From the NCBI RefSeq assembly GCF_040560245.1, contig NZ_JAKMWP010000006.1: 64,000 bases of DNA. One strand, 5' to 3'. Both the position numbers and the translations under genes were made by a program. Each line of letters begins with the position of its first letter. The stretch's first letter is position 1. Below the pieces are notes generated by a model. It did not search any database, was not told where the DNA came from, and saw only the letters and a program-made list of their open reading frames with translations. Positions 60,426 through 64,000 of this stretch are shown here, piece by piece. The DNA is from Morganella sibonii (GTDB lineage: Bacteria; Pseudomonadota; Gammaproteobacteria; Enterobacterales; Enterobacteriaceae).

Positions 60426-61871
60426 TCAGTAGGTGAATCCTAACCAGAGGTAGACGGCCAGCGCAAAACTCGCGGTTAATACCGCATACGGCATCTGGGT
60501 ACGGATATGTTCAATATGGTCGCAGTCTGTCGCCATCGATGCAACAATCGCATCGCTGGAGATAGGGGATGTCATATCACCAAAGATAGACCCGGCGATA
60601 GCCGCACCAATCATATATTCCGGCGGCATACCAACGGACAGACCCAGCTGTACACCAATCGGGATCATGATCGCGAATGTTCCCCACGAGGTACCTGTCG
60701 CCAGTGACATCACGGCACTGATCAGGAAGATAAAGCCGACAGAGAATCCCGGTGCAATAACTCCGGATGTCACCTGGGCAATATAAGCACCGGTGTTGAG
60801 GTCAGAAGAGACTGAGCCCATCAGGAAAGCGAGGATCATCACCGAACTGATTTTGATCATACTGGCGTAGCCGATATAGAGCTCTTTAAAGAAGGTATCG
60901 ACATTCATGACCCGGCGTACCAGGAACCAGACAAATGATACCATCGTACCGAACATCACACCCCAGTAAACAGACGTGGAGCCGCTGCCTTTACTGAATT
61001 CGCCGTCCCCGGTGATATACAGCGCCACCGGCACCATCAGAATGGTGGAGAGGATCGGGATAAAGAAGTTCAGTGAAGTATGGCAGTTCGGATGATTGAT
61101 AATATCGTTATCATCTTCCGGTTCGTCATGGGTTTCTTCCGGTGTGCCGGTGATAACATCCGCAGAGCTGATAAGTGCCTGTGCACGCATTTCTGCTTTG
61201 CGCATCGGTCCCCAGGAGACATTACTGAAGATATAGAACAGGATGCTGGCGAGAGAGAACCAGGCCATGATGTTGTAAACCATGGAATGTGCCAGGATAT
61301 CAAACGGTTCGCCGGTAATCAGTCCCTGAGAGATCTGCACACCGATAACGCCCATCATTGCCGCACCCCAGCCGTTGATCATGGCGGAAGAACAGACAGA
61401 CACACAGGCGGTCTGGATGATGTAAGACATTTTCTCCGGCGGTACGCCGTATTTTTTCGCCAGCGCTTTGGTGGAGGCACCGGAAACCAGCTGGTTAATC
61501 GAGCTTTCGATAAAAATCAGGGAAGTGATAATCACCGCCAGCAGCTGTACACCTTTGCGGCCTTTGATGATCTGTGTTTTGTTGGTCAGCAGGCGGACCA
61601 GTGCCCGTACACCGCCGGTCACCACGACCAGCCGCATAATCCCGCCAATCATCAGCATAAAGATGATGGTTTTGGCGTTGCCTGAGGATTTGAAGACATC
61701 AATAATCCCTTCCAGGGTCGCGCGGACACCCAGTAAGAGGTTGTGATCATTAATAACAGTAAAGCCGACAAGTATCCCGATCAGCAGTGATAAAATCACC
61801 TGACGGGTACAGATGGCCAGAATAATTGTGACGACCGGGGTAATGACCGTCCAGATACCATAGTCCTGCAT
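60426..61871 (-). CDS. NhaC-family transporter
   Basis: This 481-residue inner-membrane protein has about twelve helices and the NhaC-type motifs GTSWGTFAIMIPIGVQLG and AGSIFGDMTSPISSDAIVAS. NhaC proteins are sodium/proton antiporters, but relatives exchange carboxylates or amino acids. Lying between two sulfur-amino-acid lyases, 30 bases from dcyD and 37 from the lyase gene, it more likely moves a substrate or product of these enzymes. Substrate is inference. An acidic loop (EETHDEPEDDNDI) lies near residue 250. Confidence 0.85.
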   Translation of the reverse strand: MQDYGIWTVITPVVTIILAICTRQVILSLLIGILVGFTVINDHNLLLGVRATLEGIIDVFKSSGNAKTIIFMLMIGGIMRLVVVTGGVRALVRLLTNKTQIIKGRKGVQLLAVIITSLIFIESSINQLVSGASTKALAKKYGVPPEKMSYIIQTACVSVCSSAMINGWGAAMMGVIGVQISQGLITGEPFDILAHSMVYNIMAWFSLASILFYIFSNVSWGPMRKAEMRAQALISSADVITGTPEETHDEPEDDNDIINHPNCHTSLNFFIPILSTILMVPVALYITGDGEFSKGSGSTSVYWGVMFGTMVSFVWFLVRRVMNVDTFFKELYIGYASMIKISSVMILAFLMGSVSSDLNTGAYIAQVTSGVIAPGFSVGFIFLISAVMSLATGTSWGTFAIMIPIGVQLGLSVGMPPEYMIGAAIAGSIFGDMTSPISSDAIVASMATDCDHIEHIRTQMPYAVLTASFALAVYLWLGFTY

Positions 61872-61908
61872 ACGCTTTCTCTTTTATTATTGTGGTAATG
61901 ATGCTGTG

Positions 61909-63054
61909 TCAGGCCAGAGCCTGCTGTAAATCAGCCAGTAAATCACCGATATCCTCGATACCGACAGACAAACGCAGTGTGCTGTCAAAGACGCCGATAG
62001 ACTCACGCTCTTCGCGGCTCATGGAGCCGTGGGACATGGTTGCTGAGTGATTCACCATGCTTTCCACACCGCCCAGCGATTCCGCGAGCACAAAATAGCG
62101 CAGTTTTTTCACAAAGGCTTCGGTTTCGGCCAGACCGCCTTTCAGCTGAATAGTGACCACGGCACCGCCGGTGCGCATCTGTTTTTTGCATAACTCATAG
62201 TGCGGATGATCTTTCAGACCGGGATAAAACACCTTTTCAATTTTGGCATGACCGGACAGGAATTCCGCCACGGCCTGCGCGTTGCTGCACTGTGCCGCCA
62301 TCCGTAGTGCCAGGGTTTTCAGGCCGCGCAGGGCGAGGTAGGCATCAAACGGTGAGGCAATCGCACCGGTGGTGGTTTTCAGGAAATTCAGTCTTTCCGC
62401 GAGGTCGTCACGGTTGGTGATCACCGCACCACCGATTAAATCAGAGTGACCGCCGATATATTTGCTGGAGGAGACCATGATCAGATCCGCACCCATCGTC
62501 AGGGGTTTCTGGTTCCACGGTGTCGCAAAGGTGTTATCAATGCAGGTTACGATGTTGTGTTCTTTGGCCAGTCCGCAGATGGCTTCAATATCAACCAGTT
62601 CCAGTAACGGGTTGGTCGGGCTTTCTATCCAGATCATGCGGGTATTGTCTTTGATTTTGCTGCGTACGGCCGCCAAATCATTGAGATCAACATAATCAAA
62701 TTCATGACCGCAGTTTTCTTTCGCCACGCGTTCAAACAGACGGAAAGTGCCGCCGTACACGCCTTTCATCGCAATAATATGAGAGCCCTGCGGGAAAATA
62801 TTCAGCACCAGTGCTGCTGCGGCCACACCGGAAGCCGTTGCGGTGGCGTAAGTGCCTTCCTCAACATCGGCAAGCAGTGTTTCATAGGCGTGGCGGGTCG
62901 GGTTGCTGACCCGGGAATAGGCGTATTCACCGTGTTCGCTCAGACTGGTCTGCACAAACGTACTGGCGGTGGTGATCGCCGGGAAAATAGCATGGTTGAC
63001 TTTATCCTGCTGCTGTCCGCCGTGGATCAGCACAGTGGCAATTTTCTTACTCAT
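61909..63054 (-). CDS. Cys/Met-metabolism PLP enzyme, gamma-lyase type
   Basis: This 381-residue enzyme has the family motifs AYSRVSNPTRHAYE near residue 45, the cofactor site CIDNTFATPWNQKP and the PLP lysine in VSSSKYIGGHSDLIGG near residue 200. Cystathionine gamma-lyase, gamma-synthase and methionine gamma-lyase share this fold and cannot be separated by eye. Operon with D-cysteine desulfhydrase favours a catabolic lyase releasing sulfide or methanethiol over a biosynthetic enzyme. AGGA precedes the ATG at 63054, and it is the first gene of the operon. Confidence 0.88.
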   Translation of the reverse strand: MSKKIATVLIHGGQQQDKVNHAIFPAITTASTFVQTSLSEHGEYAYSRVSNPTRHAYETLLADVEEGTYATATASGVAAAALVLNIFPQGSHIIAMKGVYGGTFRLFERVAKENCGHEFDYVDLNDLAAVRSKIKDNTRMIWIESPTNPLLELVDIEAICGLAKEHNIVTCIDNTFATPWNQKPLTMGADLIMVSSSKYIGGHSDLIGGAVITNRDDLAERLNFLKTTTGAIASPFDAYLALRGLKTLALRMAAQCSNAQAVAEFLSGHAKIEKVFYPGLKDHPHYELCKKQMRTGGAVVTIQLKGGLAETEAFVKKLRYFVLAESLGGVESMVNHSATMSHGSMSREERESIGVFDSTLRLSVGIEDIGDLLADLQQALA

Positions 63055-63283
63055 AGTTGGTGTCCTGTAAAATATGCGATGAATATTTAATGGTTATTGT
63101 AATGGCCGGATAGTGGCACAGGTAGTCAGAAAAAATTTTCTAAAAAAATTACGCAGCCGCAGACGGCAGAGAATAAATTTCTCTGTTATAAAATAAGTGT
63201 TATATATCAGTGAATTGAATCATTTTTATGAATGAGAGGTGAATCACACTATGAATAATAAGGGTATTATTTTTATTTTACAG

Positions 63284-63314
63284 TCAAAAAAACCGGGCTG
63301 ATTTTGCCCGGTTT
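63284..63314 (-). terminator. Terminator of the uxuR-like gene
   Basis: AAACCGGGC and GCCCGGTTT pair around a 7-base loop; the minus strand then has a run of T. Confidence 0.85.
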
Positions 63315-63349
63315 CTGGTGTCTGAAAGTAAAAAATGTGTGTGGCGGGA

Positions 63350-64000
63350 TCAGTTCCGGACCAGGTCAACAGGATAGGAATTGAACAGATAACCATCAAA
63401 ATTCGGGTCATCGACATCGGACAGCTCCAGCAGGCGCTGTTTCACATTTTCCAGGTGCTGCCACATGGCTTCTTTGGCCGCTGCCGGATCTTTTTTAATC
63501 ATCGCCGCGAGGATAGCCTGGTGATCGGTCATCCACTCTTTGCGGTAATCTTTATTGGTGATCCGCGTGTGCAGCTTCAGCCACATCGGGTTATTCTCCC
63601 GCCATGCCCAGGATTGCTTCAGCAATTCCACCAGCATGCTGTTATGTGTCGCCTGCGCGATGGCCAGGTGAAATTCGCGGTCACCGGTTTCATCTTCCCC
63701 GGTTTTCAGTTCGTCGCGTTCCCGCTGGAGAGCGCTGCGCATATTGGCAATATCCACCGGCGTGGCCTGAGTGGCGGCAAATTCCGCGATATTGCTTTCC
63801 AGCAGCTGGCGGGCCTGTAACAGCTCAAACGGACCGGCGGCATTGAGCGAGCCGTTATCCGTATCGCTGTCTTTCTGGTGCGGCAGGTCAATAATGTAGA
63901 TACCGGACCCTTTACGGACCTCGATCAGGTTTTCCAGTTCCAGCATAATCAGTGCCTCACGTACCACGGTACGGGACACACTGAGCATCTCAGCAATTTC
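63350..64000 (-). CDS. uxuR: GntR/FadR-family regulator, UxuR-like, 5' end outside window
   Basis: The frame is open to the window edge; the visible 216 residues lack the beginning of the DNA-binding domain. The end of the winged helix (EIAEMLSVSRTVVREALIMLE, RKGSGIYI) leads into the FCD effector domain with GPFELLQARQLLESNIAEFAA, FHLAIAQATHNSMLVELL, MWQHLENVKQRLLELS and the end DGYLFNSYPVD, close to E. coli UxuR, the hexuronate (fructuronate) repressor. ExuR is the nearest alternative but differs more at the C-terminus. No hexuronate genes occur in this window; they may lie beyond the right end. Confidence 0.85.
   Translation of the reverse strand, partial: EIAEMLSVSRTVVREALIMLELENLIEVRKGSGIYIIDLPHQKDSDTDNGSLNAAGPFELLQARQLLESNIAEFAATQATPVDIANMRSALQRERDELKTGEDETGDREFHLAIAQATHNSMLVELLKQSWAWRENNPMWLKLHTRITNKDYRKEWMTDHQAILAAMIKKDPAAAKEAMWQHLENVKQRLLELSDVDDPNFDGYLFNSYPVDLVRN

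Noticed and set aside
61080..61685. 201-codon frame opposite the NhaC-type gene
   Set aside because: Antisense shadow of a membrane protein, rich in His and Arg, without start signal.
1..64000. CRISPR array
   Set aside because: No series of regularly spaced identical repeats with unique spacers and no cas genes were seen.

Overview
The window looks like chromosome of an enterobacterium from the Morganella/Proteus/Providencia group. Gene order in prlC-rsmJ, uspA/uspB-pitA-yhiN, pckA-hslO-hslR-igaA-nudE-mrcA-hofMNOQ-aroKB-damX-dam-rpe-gph-trpS follows the Escherichia coli backbone, and the protein sequences are close to their E. coli counterparts. The GC-rich backbone (by eye, about half G+C) fits Morganella better than Proteus or Providencia. 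The species call is inference.

Layout. 1-2345: end of a mobile island, with nested IS3-family remnants, one small orphan gene and a P4-type integrase abutting the 3' end of tRNA-Sec (selC, 2346-2440). 2682-31491: housekeeping backbone (prlC, rsmJ, gdhA, uspA, uspB, pitA, yhiN, the small RNA ryhB next to an ERIC repeat, a pirin, pckA, heat-shock genes, igaA, nudE, mrcA, the hof DNA-uptake/pilus-type genes, aroKB, dam operon, trpS). 31553-37373: an anaerobic DMSO reductase locus (dmsABCD) with a divergent polyferredoxin and an FNR-like site between them. 37441-47360: an iron/siderophore uptake locus with two Fur boxes, an AraC-type regulator, a small secreted protein, a heterodimeric YbtPQ-like ABC importer, a TonB-dependent receptor, a small membrane protein, a PepSY membrane protein and an RhtX/FptX-like permease. 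It has no siderophore biosynthesis genes. 47331-53091: yiiM, sodA (Fur box) and the acetate genes acs-yjcH-actP. 53214-58721: a possible remnant membrane protein and an AT-rich chaperone-usher fimbrial operon. 59376-63054: a sulfur-amino-acid catabolism operon (PLP gamma-lyase type enzyme, NhaC-type transporter, D-cysteine desulfhydrase). 63350-64000: a UxuR-like GntR regulator cut by the window end.

How parts work together. The iron locus carries a regulatory signature not tied to any annotated feature: two pairs of near-identical direct repeats, each with exactly 21 bp between copies. One pair precedes the ABC operon; the other lies inside the last codons of the second ABC gene, just before the Fur box and the receptor. 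This is the arrangement expected for a ferri-siderophore-sensing AraC/PchR/YbtA activator. Fur boxes also precede ryhB and sodA, so iron control recurs across the window. Lineage changes are visible: gdhA sits where E. coli has dtpB, yrfG is missing between igaA and hslR, hofQ seems fused to the start of hofP after loss of its N-terminal domain, and hofN has probably lost its stop codon.
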